Origin: Desulfovibrio sp. 86
GTDB lineage: Bacteria; Desulfobacterota; Desulfovibrionia; Desulfovibrionales; Desulfovibrionaceae
NCBI RefSeq assembly: GCF_902702915.1
Contig: NZ_LR738849.1
Coordinates: 930,001-994,000 of the forward strand
Direction of reading: 5' to 3'
DNA length: 64,000 nucleotides
In this document: one piece after another, positions 44,876-53,469 of the stretch
Layout: the number at the start of each line of letters is the position of its first letter
How positions within the stretch are numbered: the stretch's first letter is position 1
The notes under the pieces: generated by a model
Told to the model about the DNA's origin: nothing
The model's input: only the letters and a program-made list of their open reading frames with translations
Databases searched by the model: none
Made by a program: the position numbers and the translations under genes

Positions 44876-45069
44876 AGGGCCCTGTACCTTTGCGAAACTA
44901 CATTCTCAAAGTTTACGGCACGCCCACATTGGCCGCTCAAGAACGAAAAAATCGCGCCTGCGCCACGCCAGTGGACGTCTGCTTACGCAGCCGCCTGAAC
45001 AATCTCGCCTGAAATGCTCCAGACCAGATCACTTTTGAAATGCGTCGCATCTCAAAAGTAAAATGCTCT
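44876..45069. repeat. AGAGCA-type dispersed element, copy C
   Basis: It contains ACTACATTCTCAAAGTTTACGGCACGC, matching copy A (58078), then a GC-rich core with CTTACGCAGCCG, and ends in a hairpin CTTTTGAAATGCG...CATCTCAAAAG and ATGCTCT. It is ~45 bases longer than the others through an extra CTGAAATGCTCCAGACCAGATCA stretch near the end. It lies just past the stop of the secreted protein gene. Confidence 0.65.
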
Positions 45070-45559
45070 AGTTGGTAACCTCGCCATCAGGACGCTGCGG
45101 GGCCCTCTGCGGGGCTCGCTGCTGCGCCTCAGGACGCTTGCCGTTGGGACGCGCCACCTTGGCGCCCTTGGGCTGCTTGCCGTTGGGGCCGGCCATCTGG
45201 TCGTTGCGCGGCCCCTTGTTGCCGGGGCGCCCAACCTGGGGAGCCTTGCCGTTCTTTGCGCCGGCATGCTGGCCATAGGCGCTGCCCTTGGCGGCTTTTT
45301 TGGGCGCGGGCTTGACGTTGTGCCCGGCCTTGGGAGCCTTGGGCGCCTTGGTGGCCTTGAGGCCCTTGGCGTCCTTCTTGTGCGGGGCGGGGGCGTTCAT
45401 GCCCTGGCCGCCGTTGTACTGCTGGTCATTGCGGGCCACAAGCATGACGCCCGGAGCATTGCCGGAAACGTCCGCGTTTGCCTGAACCGGAGCCCCGATC
45501 CACAGGGCCGCGGCAAGGGTGCACAACCCCAAAGGCCGCCAGAGATTTTGCATGGTCAT
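45068..45559 (-). CDS. Small secreted, strongly basic Lys/Pro/Gly/Asn-rich protein
   Basis: The 163-residue protein has a clear signal peptide (MTMQNLWRPLGLCTLAAALWIGAPVQANA, cleavage near residue 29). The mature part is low complexity and very basic: KATKAPKAPKAGHNVKPAPKKAAKG, then repeats around GPNGKQPKGAKVARPNGKRP. No cysteine in the mature chain. AAGGAGG lies 7 bases before the chosen ATG. I do not recognise a family; binding to nucleic acid, phosphate-rich lipid A or wall polymers is possible for such a polycation but unproven. Confidence 0.75.
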   Translation of the reverse strand: MTMQNLWRPLGLCTLAAALWIGAPVQANADVSGNAPGVMLVARNDQQYNGGQGMNAPAPHKKDAKGLKATKAPKAPKAGHNVKPAPKKAAKGSAYGQHAGAKNGKAPQVGRPGNKGPRNDQMAGPNGKQPKGAKVARPNGKRPEAQQRAPQRAPQRPDGEVTN

Positions 45560-45686
45560 AATGGTATCCTCCTTAAAGGGCACACAGCCCTGAGTTTCCA
45601 TATGCCTATGCGTTCCCGGACGCAAGAGGTCTTTGCGAATTACCCGTCTTCAGACTGAAACTATTACTCTTTTTTTAATATTTTTT

Positions 45687-46859
45687 TTAAAATTCCGAGC
45701 TGTTTTCGGTGTCGGCGGCCAGGCGCAACGCGGGGGCCCCAAGACCATCCGCATGCGCGGCCCGCCCCAGGGCGTCGGCTTCGGGACGCACATATCCGCG
45801 TCCCTCGACCACATACAGCTTGGCTGGCATATCCCGCCCCGCCACTCTGACCGTCACGGCCCTGCGCGGCAGCACCAGACGCTCCATACGCTGACAGCGC
45901 AGCCCCAGGGTATGGGTGTGCCGCACCACGGCACGGCTTACGGCGTCTTCATCCCCCACAAGGCACAGCACGCGCAGCAAGCCTGAAGGACGGTTTTTCT
46001 TGCCCGTTCCCGGCAGCCACAGGACATCCAGCACTTCGGGCATGTCGGCCAGAGCCGTGAGGGCCTGACCAAGCTCTTCGCCGGTAAGGTGGTCAATATG
46101 GGTTTCAAGCTGGCTGACCAGTTCGCGCCCGCCACGGCCATGATCTGCCTGGGGGGCCGCCTCCAGCAGCCAGACCCGCAGGCCCGAGGCGGCCGGACGT
46201 GAGCCATAGCCCGTGCCCATGGCCCTGAGGGTGCCGCTGGGGGCTCCGGTAAATTCGTCCGTCAGGGCATGCAGCAACGCCGCCCCGGTGGGGGTGATCA
46301 GTTCTTCGCGCGCATCGGTGGCGTACACGGGCTTGTCGCGCAAAAGCCAGGCCGTGGCGGGCGCGGGCAGGGGAATACGCCCGTGCGCGCAGTCAATGCT
46401 GCCCGAAAACCAGGGCAGGGACGAGGCCGTGATCCGGCGCGCGCCCAGTTGCGCAAGGCCATAGCACACGCCAAGGATGTCCACCAGGGTGTCCACTGCA
46501 CCCACTTCATGAAAATGCACCTTTTCAGGAGCTATCTGGTGGGCGTGAGCCTCGGCCAGGGTCAGGGCGTCCAGTACGGACAGGGCGCGCTGGCGCACAG
46601 CGGCGGGCAGTTCCACGGCATTGAAGATGGCGGCGATGTCCGCCGGGTGACGCAGGGGCTGCCCTTCATGCCGCCAGCGCACGTCAACGCAACGGCCAGG
46701 GCCGGCCGCCCTGACTTCTTCGCGCACCTCAAGCTCACAGGGCACGCCCGCCTTTTCTAGAGCCGCCGTGAGGGGGCCAAAATCCACGCCAAGATGGGCC
46801 AGGGCCGCCAGGGTCATGTCGCCGCTGATGCCGCCGCCGCAATCCAGATATACTTCCAT
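45687..46859 (-). CDS. larC: LarC, nickel-pincer nucleotide cofactor nickel insertase
   Basis: This 390-residue protein of the former DUF111 family uses CTP to insert nickel into the pincer cofactor of lactate racemase and related enzymes. The N terminus has YLDCGGGISGDMTLAALAHLG; VHFHEVGAVDTLVDILG (~115-131) and ELITPTGAALL (~190) are family signatures; the C-terminal half is the LarC2 part, so this is a single uninterrupted chain. ATG 46859 is chosen over GTG 46865 for its spacing from AGG. larB, larE and larA are not in the window. Confidence 0.9.
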   Translation of the reverse strand: MEVYLDCGGGISGDMTLAALAHLGVDFGPLTAALEKAGVPCELEVREEVRAAGPGRCVDVRWRHEGQPLRHPADIAAIFNAVELPAAVRQRALSVLDALTLAEAHAHQIAPEKVHFHEVGAVDTLVDILGVCYGLAQLGARRITASSLPWFSGSIDCAHGRIPLPAPATAWLLRDKPVYATDAREELITPTGAALLHALTDEFTGAPSGTLRAMGTGYGSRPAASGLRVWLLEAAPQADHGRGGRELVSQLETHIDHLTGEELGQALTALADMPEVLDVLWLPGTGKKNRPSGLLRVLCLVGDEDAVSRAVVRHTHTLGLRCQRMERLVLPRRAVTVRVAGRDMPAKLYVVEGRGYVRPEADALGRAAHADGLGAPALRLAADTENSSEF

Positions 46860-47006
46860 ACGCACCTGATATCCGCCGCCGGGCGCGCCGGAAATACCCT
46901 GGCGCGCACTTGTGCAGCATCCGTTTGTTGTTGTATAAACAGAAAAAGGCCGCTGTACACGGCGGCCGCAGAACCATCAAACCGCATCGAAAAGCCGGAG
47001 GGTAGC

Positions 47007-47666
47007 ATGCCTGTTCAGAACTGGATGACCACCGATGTTGTCAGCGTCACCCCGGAGACGTCTCTGCTCAAGGTCGGCAAACTTATGAAGGACCATCACG
47101 TCCGCCGTTTGCCCGTTCTTGATGATGCGGGACGTGTCGTTGGCATTATCTCTGACCGTGACGTGCGTGACGCCTCTCCCTCCAAGGCCACCACGCTCGA
47201 CATGTATGAAATGCACTACCTGCTGGCCGAGCTGAAAGCCAAAAACATTATGACTGCTAACCCCCTTACCGTCAAACCTTCCGACACGGTGGAGCAGGCC
47301 GCCCTGCTCATGCTTGACCACAAGGTCGGCGGACTGCCGGTGGTGGAAGAAAACGGAACGCTGGTAGGCATCATTTCTGACCACGACGTTTTCAAGGCTC
47401 TGGTGGACATCACCGGCGCACGCCTTGGCGGTCTTCAGTTCGCCATCGAACTGCCGGATCAGCCGGGCACGGCGCGCCCTATCTTTGACGTGCTGCGCGC
47501 TCACAACGCGCGCCTGCTGTCGGTACTTACCAAAAGCAATGACGATGGCAATCGTCACCTTTTCATACGAGTGCGTGATCTCAGCAATAAAGCCGCTGAA
47601 GACAGCCTTATGGAAGAAGTTGCAAAGCTTGGCCGAGTGCTGTATTGCATCCGTCAAGATGGTTGA
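47007..47666 (+). CDS. Tandem CBS-domain protein with ACT-like C terminus
   Basis: The 219 residues contain two CBS domains (VQNWMTTDVVSVTPETSLLKVGKLMKDHHVRRLPVLDD, 3-58; KNIMTANPLTVKPSDTVEQAALLMLDHKVGGLPVVEENGTLVGIISDHDVF, ~78-130), followed by a ~75-residue ACT-like domain (FAIELPDQPGTARPIFDVLRAHNARLLSVLT). CBS pairs bind adenine nucleotides; the ACT domain may bind an amino acid. This looks like a stand-alone energy or metabolite sensor. CGGAGGG precedes the ATG. Confidence 0.88.
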   Translation: MPVQNWMTTDVVSVTPETSLLKVGKLMKDHHVRRLPVLDDAGRVVGIISDRDVRDASPSKATTLDMYEMHYLLAELKAKNIMTANPLTVKPSDTVEQAALLMLDHKVGGLPVVEENGTLVGIISDHDVFKALVDITGARLGGLQFAIELPDQPGTARPIFDVLRAHNARLLSVLTKSNDDGNRHLFIRVRDLSNKAAEDSLMEEVAKLGRVLYCIRQDG

Positions 47667-47758
47667 GTCAAGAGATCGGGATTCGATTATTGTATTGAGA
47701 TGACTAAGAAAAAAATTTGACTAGATCGGTGGGGCAGACCAAAAAAACGAGCCAGGGC

Positions 47759-47787
47759 TTGCCATCAAAATTTTTTTATGGCATAAA
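47759..47787 (+). promoter_or_regulatory. Candidate sigma-70 promoter of dsrC
   Basis: TTGCCA, 17 bases, CATAAA, starting 160 bases before the dsrC ATG. The spacer is an A/T-run and TGCCAT...ATGGCA forms a palindrome across it. The implied ~125-base leader contains hairpins GGCCGGG...CCCGGTTGGC near 47838-47860 and GGAGCATCTTGCTCC at 47867-47881. Confidence 0.5.
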
Positions 47788-47918
47788 GGCATTCGTTGTG
47801 ATTGCATTACGCTTTCGCGCCCCATCGGAGGAATTCGGCCGGGTACCCCCCGGTTGGCTGCGCCTGGAGCATCTTGCTCCGGCGAGGTGAGTACTATCTG
47901 TCCAAGGAGGACACACGC

Positions 47919-48236
47919 ATGGCTGAGATCACCTATAAAGGTAAAAGCTTTGAAGTTGACGAAGACGGTTTCCTTCTGCGTTTTGACGACTGGTGCCCCG
48001 AATGGATGGATTATGTGAAAGAATCCGAAGGCATCTCTGAAATCACTGCCGACCACCAGAAGATTCTTGACTTCCTGCAGGATTACTACAAGAAGAACGG
48101 CATCGCTCCCATGGTCCGCATTCTGTCCAAGAACACCGGGTACAAGCTGAAGGAAGTTTACGAACTGTTCCCCTCCGGCCCCGGCAAAGGCGCATGCAAG
48201 ATGGCCGGCCTGCCCAAGCCCACCGGCTGCGTGTAG
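47919..48236 (+). CDS. dsrC: DsrC, sulfur-trisulfide carrier of dissimilatory sulfite reduction
   Basis: The 105-residue protein ends CKMAGLPKPTGCV: the two conserved cysteines of the swinging arm, the last one next to the C terminus, that form the trisulfide with DsrAB product and are reduced by DsrMKJOP. DEDGFLLRFDDWCPEWMDYV and the HTH-like core are typical. Both cysteines present distinguishes true DsrC from TusE. As in other Desulfovibrio, it stands alone, away from dsrAB. AAGGAGG precedes the ATG. Confidence 0.95.
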   Translation: MAEITYKGKSFEVDEDGFLLRFDDWCPEWMDYVKESEGISEITADHQKILDFLQDYYKKNGIAPMVRILSKNTGYKLKEVYELFPSGPGKGACKMAGLPKPTGCV

Positions 48237-48256
48237 TCCGAGCCGTTACATTTCGG

Positions 48257-48290
48257 AAAAAAAGCGGAAGGGAAACCTTCCGCTTTTTAT
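48257..48290 (+). terminator. Terminator of dsrC
   Basis: The stem AAAAAGCGGAAGG/CCTTCCGCTTTTT has a 4-base GAAA loop, followed by ATTTTC; 20 bases past the stop. The rest of the 404-base gap to 48640 contains an AT-rich stretch, and no gene. Confidence 0.92.
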
Positions 48291-48640
48291 TTTCCACACG
48301 GCCCCCCCTTTTTGTTGAGATTTGAAGTTGAAAGTTGAAAGCTGAGAATATATTTTCCCATAAGGTTCGCCACGCTCATTGCCATCTGCCCGTTACGGCG
48401 CGCAGACGCACGGATAACTGCTCCGCCCTTCGGCGAGATCCAGATGGCGCACCGAAGCAGCTTCAAAAAAACACGCTCTACAATCCAGCATATTTGCAAC
48501 ATACAATTGTTTGTTTGTAAAATGTCTTCTCATCCACCATTTCAGGCGTACAGCCCCCGTCCGCATACTTCGCAGCCCGCCGCACCCGGCGCTTTGGACG
48601 CGCACTTTACGCCGAAGCAAAAAAACGGTATCGCCCTGCC

Positions 48641-51079
48641 ATGAAAATTCGTCTGTCATGGAAAAAAATCACTCTCTGGCTGATTGGCATTATACTGATT
48701 TGCGGCCTCCTTGGCGGAAGCGGCGTGGTCATGCTCTTTTACTGGGCCTCGCGCGACCTTCCGGACATCAACCGCATAGCAGAGTACAAGCAGCCTCAGG
48801 CCACGGTCGTTCTGGCCCGTGACGGCTCGACCCTGGGCACGCTTTTTCATGAAAAGCGCTACGTCATCGGCCTCAAAGAGATGTCGCGGTATCTGCCCAT
48901 GGCCTTTCTGGCCGCAGAAGACGATGCCTTTTACCGCCACATGGGCGTGGACCCCACGGCCATTCTGCGCGCGGCCATCAACAATTTTCGCAAGGGACGC
49001 CAGGGCGAGGGCGGCAGCACCATCACCCAGCAGCTTATCAAGCAGCTCCTGCTGACCTCCGAGCGCAGCTATACCCGCAAGATGAAAGAGGCCATTCTGG
49101 CCTATGATCTGGAAAAAACCTATACCAAGGACCAGATACTCACCATCTATCTCAATCAGATATACCTCGGTGAACACGCCTATGGCGTGGAGGCCGCCGC
49201 GCGCACCTACTTTGGCAAGCACGCCTCGGACATCACGCTGGCGGAGAGCGCCGTTATCGCCGGGCTGCCCAAGGCTCCCAGCACATACAATCCCTTCCGC
49301 AGGCCAGAAGAGGCCAAGAGCCGGCAAATGTACGTGCTTGGGCGCTTGCGCGACCTCAAATGGATCACCAACGAAGAATACGAAAAAGCCATTGCCGAGC
49401 CTCTGGTCTACTGGAGCATGCCCGAGGGCATGGGCGGCGCGGCCCAGTGGTATCTTGAAGAAGCCCGCCGCCTGCTCATAGAATTTTTTACGGAACAGAA
49501 CCTCAAGGCCCTTGGCGTGGAAACCGACAAAGCTGGCGCGGACTACGTGTACGAAGCCGGGCTCACCGTGCATACCGCCATGGAGCCTGCCCATCAGTAC
49601 GCGGCAGGAGCCGCCCTGCGTCAGGGTCTGGAAGAACTGGACAAACGCCAGGGCTGGCGTGGCCCCCTGGAAAAGCTGGATGCCGAAAAGCAGAAAAGCT
49701 TGCTTGCCCAAAAGAGCTTCAGCCCGATGGATCTCGCTGGCGACAGTTGGGTCAAGGCCGTCGTGACCCAGGTGGAAGCCAAGGAAGCGCGCGTGAGCCT
49801 GGGTCAGGGGTATACGGGCGTCATCCCCGTGGCCGACATGTCCTGGGCGCGTAAGCCCAATCCCAAGGTGGCGGGCATCTATGCTCCCGCCGTCAAGGAC
49901 GCCAAACTGGTGCTCAGCCCTGGCGACCTCATCTGGGTGTCCGCCGCTGAAACCACCATTGTGGAAACAGGGGCCAAGGGCCGCAAAGAAAAGAAAACCC
50001 AGCCCTTTGACCCCAGCACGGCCAAAAAAGGCACGCCCATTCCCCTGCTCCTGCAGCAGGAACCGGCGGTGCAGGGCGCCATTGCCTCAGTGGAGGCTGA
50101 AAACGGCGACGTGGTGGCCCTCATCGGCGGTTACCAGTTCGGCGACAGCCACTTTAACCGCGCAACCCAGGCCCGCCGCCAGCCCGGTTCCAGTTTCAAG
50201 CCCGTGGTCTATTCCACGGCGCTGGACATGGGCTTCACCGCGCTCTCGACAGTGCTGGACGCGCCCTTTGTGTATGTGAACCCCTATACCAACGAGGTAT
50301 GGCGGCCCTCCAACTACGAAAAGAACTACAAGGGCGAACTGCCCCTGCATACTGCCCTCGCGCTGTCGCGCAACACGTGCACCGTGCGCATAGCCCAGCA
50401 GGTGGGCATTGCCAACGTCATCCAGCGGGCCAAGGCCCTGGGCCTTGAACCCCACTTCCCGCAGGAACTTTCGGTCAGCCTGGGCGCTGTGGCGGTTTCG
50501 CCCCTCAACCTCACCCAGGCATACGCGGCCTTTGCCAACAAGGGCCTGGGCGTGCGCCCGCGCATCATCACCTCCATCACCGATCCCAAGGGCCGCGTGC
50601 TCTACCGGCAGGATGTGGAGCAATGGCAGGCCCTCAGCCCGCAGAACGCCTATATGATGGCTACCCTGCTCAAGCAGGTGGTCAACGCGGGCACAGGCAG
50701 CCGCGCCAAGGTTCCGGGGTACAATATCGCCGGAAAAACCGGCACCACCAACGATGAGCACGATGCCTGGTTTGTGGGCTTTTCTCCCCATCTGGTCACG
50801 GGCATCTATGTGGGCTACGACCAGTTGCAGAGCCTGGGCCGCCTTGAACAGGGCGGGCGCACCGCCGCACCCATCTTCCGCGCCTATCGCGTGGAAGTGG
50901 AAGACCGCTACCCTGCCGACGACTTCGTCATGCCCGAAGGCATTGTCATGAAGGACGGCCTCGCCTTCCGCACCGACATGCCCATAGAGGGCACTTCGGC
51001 CACGTCCCCCTCCACCGAGGACGACACCGTGGTGGACACCTCACAGGGCGGCGAAGACCTCATGCGCCAGATGTTCTGA
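48641..51079 (+). CDS. mrcA: Class A penicillin-binding protein (PBP1A type)
   Basis: This 812-residue bifunctional peptidoglycan synthase has an N-terminal anchor helix (residues ~9-33), a GT51 glycosyltransferase domain with EDDAFYRHMGVDP (catalytic Glu ~88), GGSTITQQLIKQLLL and EKTYTKDQILTIYLNQIYLG, an OB-like insert (~370-470), and a transpeptidase with SSFK (~515), SRN (~573) and KTGTTN (~700). The C terminus is a short acidic tail. It polymerises and cross-links glycan in the periplasm. Confidence 0.96.
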   Translation: MKIRLSWKKITLWLIGIILICGLLGGSGVVMLFYWASRDLPDINRIAEYKQPQATVVLARDGSTLGTLFHEKRYVIGLKEMSRYLPMAFLAAEDDAFYRHMGVDPTAILRAAINNFRKGRQGEGGSTITQQLIKQLLLTSERSYTRKMKEAILAYDLEKTYTKDQILTIYLNQIYLGEHAYGVEAAARTYFGKHASDITLAESAVIAGLPKAPSTYNPFRRPEEAKSRQMYVLGRLRDLKWITNEEYEKAIAEPLVYWSMPEGMGGAAQWYLEEARRLLIEFFTEQNLKALGVETDKAGADYVYEAGLTVHTAMEPAHQYAAGAALRQGLEELDKRQGWRGPLEKLDAEKQKSLLAQKSFSPMDLAGDSWVKAVVTQVEAKEARVSLGQGYTGVIPVADMSWARKPNPKVAGIYAPAVKDAKLVLSPGDLIWVSAAETTIVETGAKGRKEKKTQPFDPSTAKKGTPIPLLLQQEPAVQGAIASVEAENGDVVALIGGYQFGDSHFNRATQARRQPGSSFKPVVYSTALDMGFTALSTVLDAPFVYVNPYTNEVWRPSNYEKNYKGELPLHTALALSRNTCTVRIAQQVGIANVIQRAKALGLEPHFPQELSVSLGAVAVSPLNLTQAYAAFANKGLGVRPRIITSITDPKGRVLYRQDVEQWQALSPQNAYMMATLLKQVVNAGTGSRAKVPGYNIAGKTGTTNDEHDAWFVGFSPHLVTGIYVGYDQLQSLGRLEQGGRTAAPIFRAYRVEVEDRYPADDFVMPEGIVMKDGLAFRTDMPIEGTSATSPSTEDDTVVDTSQGGEDLMRQMF

Positions 51080-51104
51080 TTTTTTGGCCTGATTTTTAAC
51101 ACCA

Positions 51105-51128
51105 GGGGCCGGACAACCGGCCCCTTTT
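51105..51128 (+). terminator. Terminator of the PBP1A gene
   Basis: GGGGCCGG, 4-base loop, CCGGCCCC, TTTT; 25 bases past the stop and 40 bases before trmI. Confidence 0.85.
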
Positions 51129-51167
51129 CACGCTACGGCGCCCACCGCCGCAACACAAAGGAAATGC

Positions 51168-52061
51168 ATGATTCCCTATGGTTCTCTTGTTGTTTACGTG
51201 ACGCCCAAGGGCCGCCGCTACACCAAACGCCTGGTCGAAGACCAGAACTGGCACAGCAACGACGGCACCCTGTTGGCCTCTGATGTGACCACCTGCGATT
51301 TCGGCAGTGTGGTGTACACCAATCAGCAGGTGCCCATACAGGTGATGGAAGCCACCCTTTACGACCGCCTCAAGACCCTCAAACGCCAGACGCAGATTAT
51401 ATATCCCAAGGATATCGCATATATCTGCCTGCGCCTTGGCGCTGGCCCCGGCCGCACCATCATCGAGGCCGGGTGTGGTTCCGGCGGCCTGACCACCGGT
51501 CTTTCATGGTTCTGCGGCCCCACAGGGCGCGTTGTCAGCCATGAGGCGCGCGAGGAATTCATGGCCCTGGCCCGCAAGAACCTCGAATGGGCGGGCGTGG
51601 GCGACAACGTGGAACTGCACAACCGCGACGTGGCCCAGGGCTTTGCCGTCACTGGCGCGGACGCCCTCTTTCTGGACGTGCGTACCCCCTGGGAATACCT
51701 CGAACACGCGGTGGCGGCCGTGCGCCCCGGCGCAAGCTTCGGCTTTCTGCTGCCCACCGTGGATCAGGTCAGCAAGCTTTTGCTCGGCCTTGAGCGCGGC
51801 CCCTTTGCTGATGTTGAAGTCTGCGAGATCCTCATCCGCCGCTGGAAGCCCATTGCTGACCGCCTGCGCCCCGAAGACCGCATGACCGCGCATACCGGAT
51901 TTCTGGTTTTTGCGCGCCAGCAGCAACGCAGCCAGGACTTTGAGTCACGCAAGCCCCTGGGCACGCGCGAGCGTAAGCAGGAGGCCGCACGGCTGGCCCG
52001 CCTGGGCCTGGACGGCGAAGCCCCGCAGGACGCCATGTCAGAGGATGATGCGGCGGAGTAA
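51168..52061 (+). CDS. trmI: tRNA (adenine-58-N1)-methyltransferase TrmI
   Basis: This 297-residue SAM methyltransferase has a small N-terminal beta domain (SLVVYVTPKGRRYTKRL), the Rossmann core with motif I IIEAGCGSGGLTTGLSWF (residue ~103), and HEAREEFMALARKNLEWAG. LFLDVRTPWEYLEHAV (~167) carries the catalytic Asp region of Trm61/TrmI, and QIIYPKDIAYI is a family hallmark. It methylates A58 in the T-loop of tRNA. The C-terminal ~45 residues are charged and unconserved. Confidence 0.92.
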   Translation: MIPYGSLVVYVTPKGRRYTKRLVEDQNWHSNDGTLLASDVTTCDFGSVVYTNQQVPIQVMEATLYDRLKTLKRQTQIIYPKDIAYICLRLGAGPGRTIIEAGCGSGGLTTGLSWFCGPTGRVVSHEAREEFMALARKNLEWAGVGDNVELHNRDVAQGFAVTGADALFLDVRTPWEYLEHAVAAVRPGASFGFLLPTVDQVSKLLLGLERGPFADVEVCEILIRRWKPIADRLRPEDRMTAHTGFLVFARQQQRSQDFESRKPLGTRERKQEAARLARLGLDGEAPQDAMSEDDAAE

Positions 52062-52070
52062 AGTATTTTT

Positions 52071-52150
52071 ACGTTGAAATGCTTTGTGGGGGAGGGACCC
52101 TTTTGCAAAAGGGTCTCCTCCCCCACACCCCCACCCCCTAAAACTCTTAT
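52071..52150. repeat. Dispersed GTGGGGGAGG palindromic element, copy 2
   Basis: Nearly identical to the element at 15021-15099: GAAATGCTTT, palindrome GTGGGGGAGGGACCCTTTT(GC)AAAAGGGTCTCCTCCCCCAC at 52086-52126, then ACCCCCACCCCCTAAAACTC. It lies directly after the trmI stop. Confidence 0.8.
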
Positions 52151-52279
52151 GGTATTGCAGTGTAATACAAAGGGTTTTCTGGTTCAGGCGGGGGGTTCAT
52201 TACACTGAGCCTTCCGGACATCACCACATTTCAAAGGCATCTGCTCTGGCCGACTCCGGCCACCGCCCAAAACGCTCAA

Positions 52280-52316
52280 AAGCCCGGCGCGTATACCACG
52301 CGCCGGGCTTTTTTGT
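52280..52316 (+). terminator. Strong terminator downstream of trmI
   Basis: The stem AGCCCGGCGCG/CGCGCCGGGCT with a 7-base loop is followed by TTTTTTG. It isolates the trmI side from the following DJ-1/AraC gene. The rest of this 375-base gap has no gene. Confidence 0.9.
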
Positions 52317-52436
52317 TTGTCGCCGTCGGCGGCGGCGGCAATGCAGGCAATGCCCAAAAGCAGACAGGGCCATGTTGGCAGGAATATCACTATTAATGTC
52401 ATTGTGCCATGTCGTGCTCTGGCCTAGGGTGCGACC

Positions 52437-53453
52437 ATGAAATGCAAGCAATGCCCCACCGACGGTTGTTCAACTGCCCCACGCCTCGTCGTCATGGCTG
52501 TCCATGACGGTGCGGAAATCCTCGACATCACGGGCCCCTTGAGCGTGTTCTCCGCAGCCAACGATCTGCATGCACAGTCCGGCGGCGCGGAACCGTTGTA
52601 CCGCATCCAGGTCGCTGGCGAGAGCAGTGACGCGGTGGTGCGGACCGCTTCCGGCATCCGTCTGCTGACTGATGCAGCATTGGGGCAGTGCAGCGGCATC
52701 GACACCTTGCTGGTGGCGGGCGGCCCTGCGGCCAGGCAGGCTCCGCAGGCGCTGGTGGACTGGCTGCGCGAAGCTGCGCCCCTTGCGCGGCGCGTTTGCT
52801 CCATCTGCACCGGAGCCTTCATCCTGGCGCGCGCAGGGCTGCTGGAAGGCCGCCGGGCCACCACCCACTGGCTCATGCTTGAGGAACTGCGCGCCTTTTC
52901 TCCAAATATTGATGTCCAGACTGACGCCCTGCATGTGAAGGACGGTTCCGTCTATACCTCGGCCGGGGTGACGGCGGGCATTGATCTGGCATTGGCCCTG
53001 CTGGAGGAGGACTTTGGCCGCGAACTGGCGCTGAACGTTGCGAGAGTGCTGGTGCTCTACCTCAAGCGTCCGGGCGGACAGTCGCAGTTCAGCACAACCC
53101 TTCTGGCGCAGATTCACGAGGGCGGCACGCTAGCCTCGACGATCCAATGGCTGCGCGACAACTATCAGCGCCCGCTGTGCAACGAGGCCATAGCCAACCA
53201 CGCGGCCATGAGCCCGCGCAACTTCGCCAGGGTCTTCAAACGCGAAACAGGTGAGACTCCGGCCCATTTCATTGAAAATATTCGCCTTGAAGCAGCTGTG
53301 AAACGTCTGGAGGAAACAACGCAGGCACTGGAAACCATCGCCCGGGAGTGTGGTTTCCAGTCCGGTGAGCACTTCCGCCTGACATTTTCGCGCCGCTTCG
53401 GCATCACCCCCGGCCAGTACCGGAACAGATTCCGTTCCGGCGCATGGCGTTAA
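52437..53453 (+). CDS. AraC-family regulator with DJ-1/PfpI sensor domain
   Basis: The 338-residue protein has an N-terminal DJ-1/PfpI (class I glutamine amidotransferase-like) domain, residues ~15-190, with the nucleophile-elbow cysteine in VCSICTGAFILARAGLLEGRRATTHW (~120), and a C-terminal pair of AraC helix-turn-helix motifs (LCNEAIANHAAMSPRNFARVFKRETGETPAHFIENIRLEAA and ALETIARECGFQSGEHFRLTFSRRFGITPGQYR). Related regulators (FtrA, GlxA, CdhR) sense amines or aldehydes. It is 16 bases upstream of an exported DJ-1 protein, the likely target or partner. Confidence 0.92.
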   Translation: MKCKQCPTDGCSTAPRLVVMAVHDGAEILDITGPLSVFSAANDLHAQSGGAEPLYRIQVAGESSDAVVRTASGIRLLTDAALGQCSGIDTLLVAGGPAARQAPQALVDWLREAAPLARRVCSICTGAFILARAGLLEGRRATTHWLMLEELRAFSPNIDVQTDALHVKDGSVYTSAGVTAGIDLALALLEEDFGRELALNVARVLVLYLKRPGGQSQFSTTLLAQIHEGGTLASTIQWLRDNYQRPLCNEAIANHAAMSPRNFARVFKRETGETPAHFIENIRLEAAVKRLEETTQALETIARECGFQSGEHFRLTFSRRFGITPGQYRNRFRSGAWR

Positions 53454-53469
53454 CACTTAGGAGAGCCAA

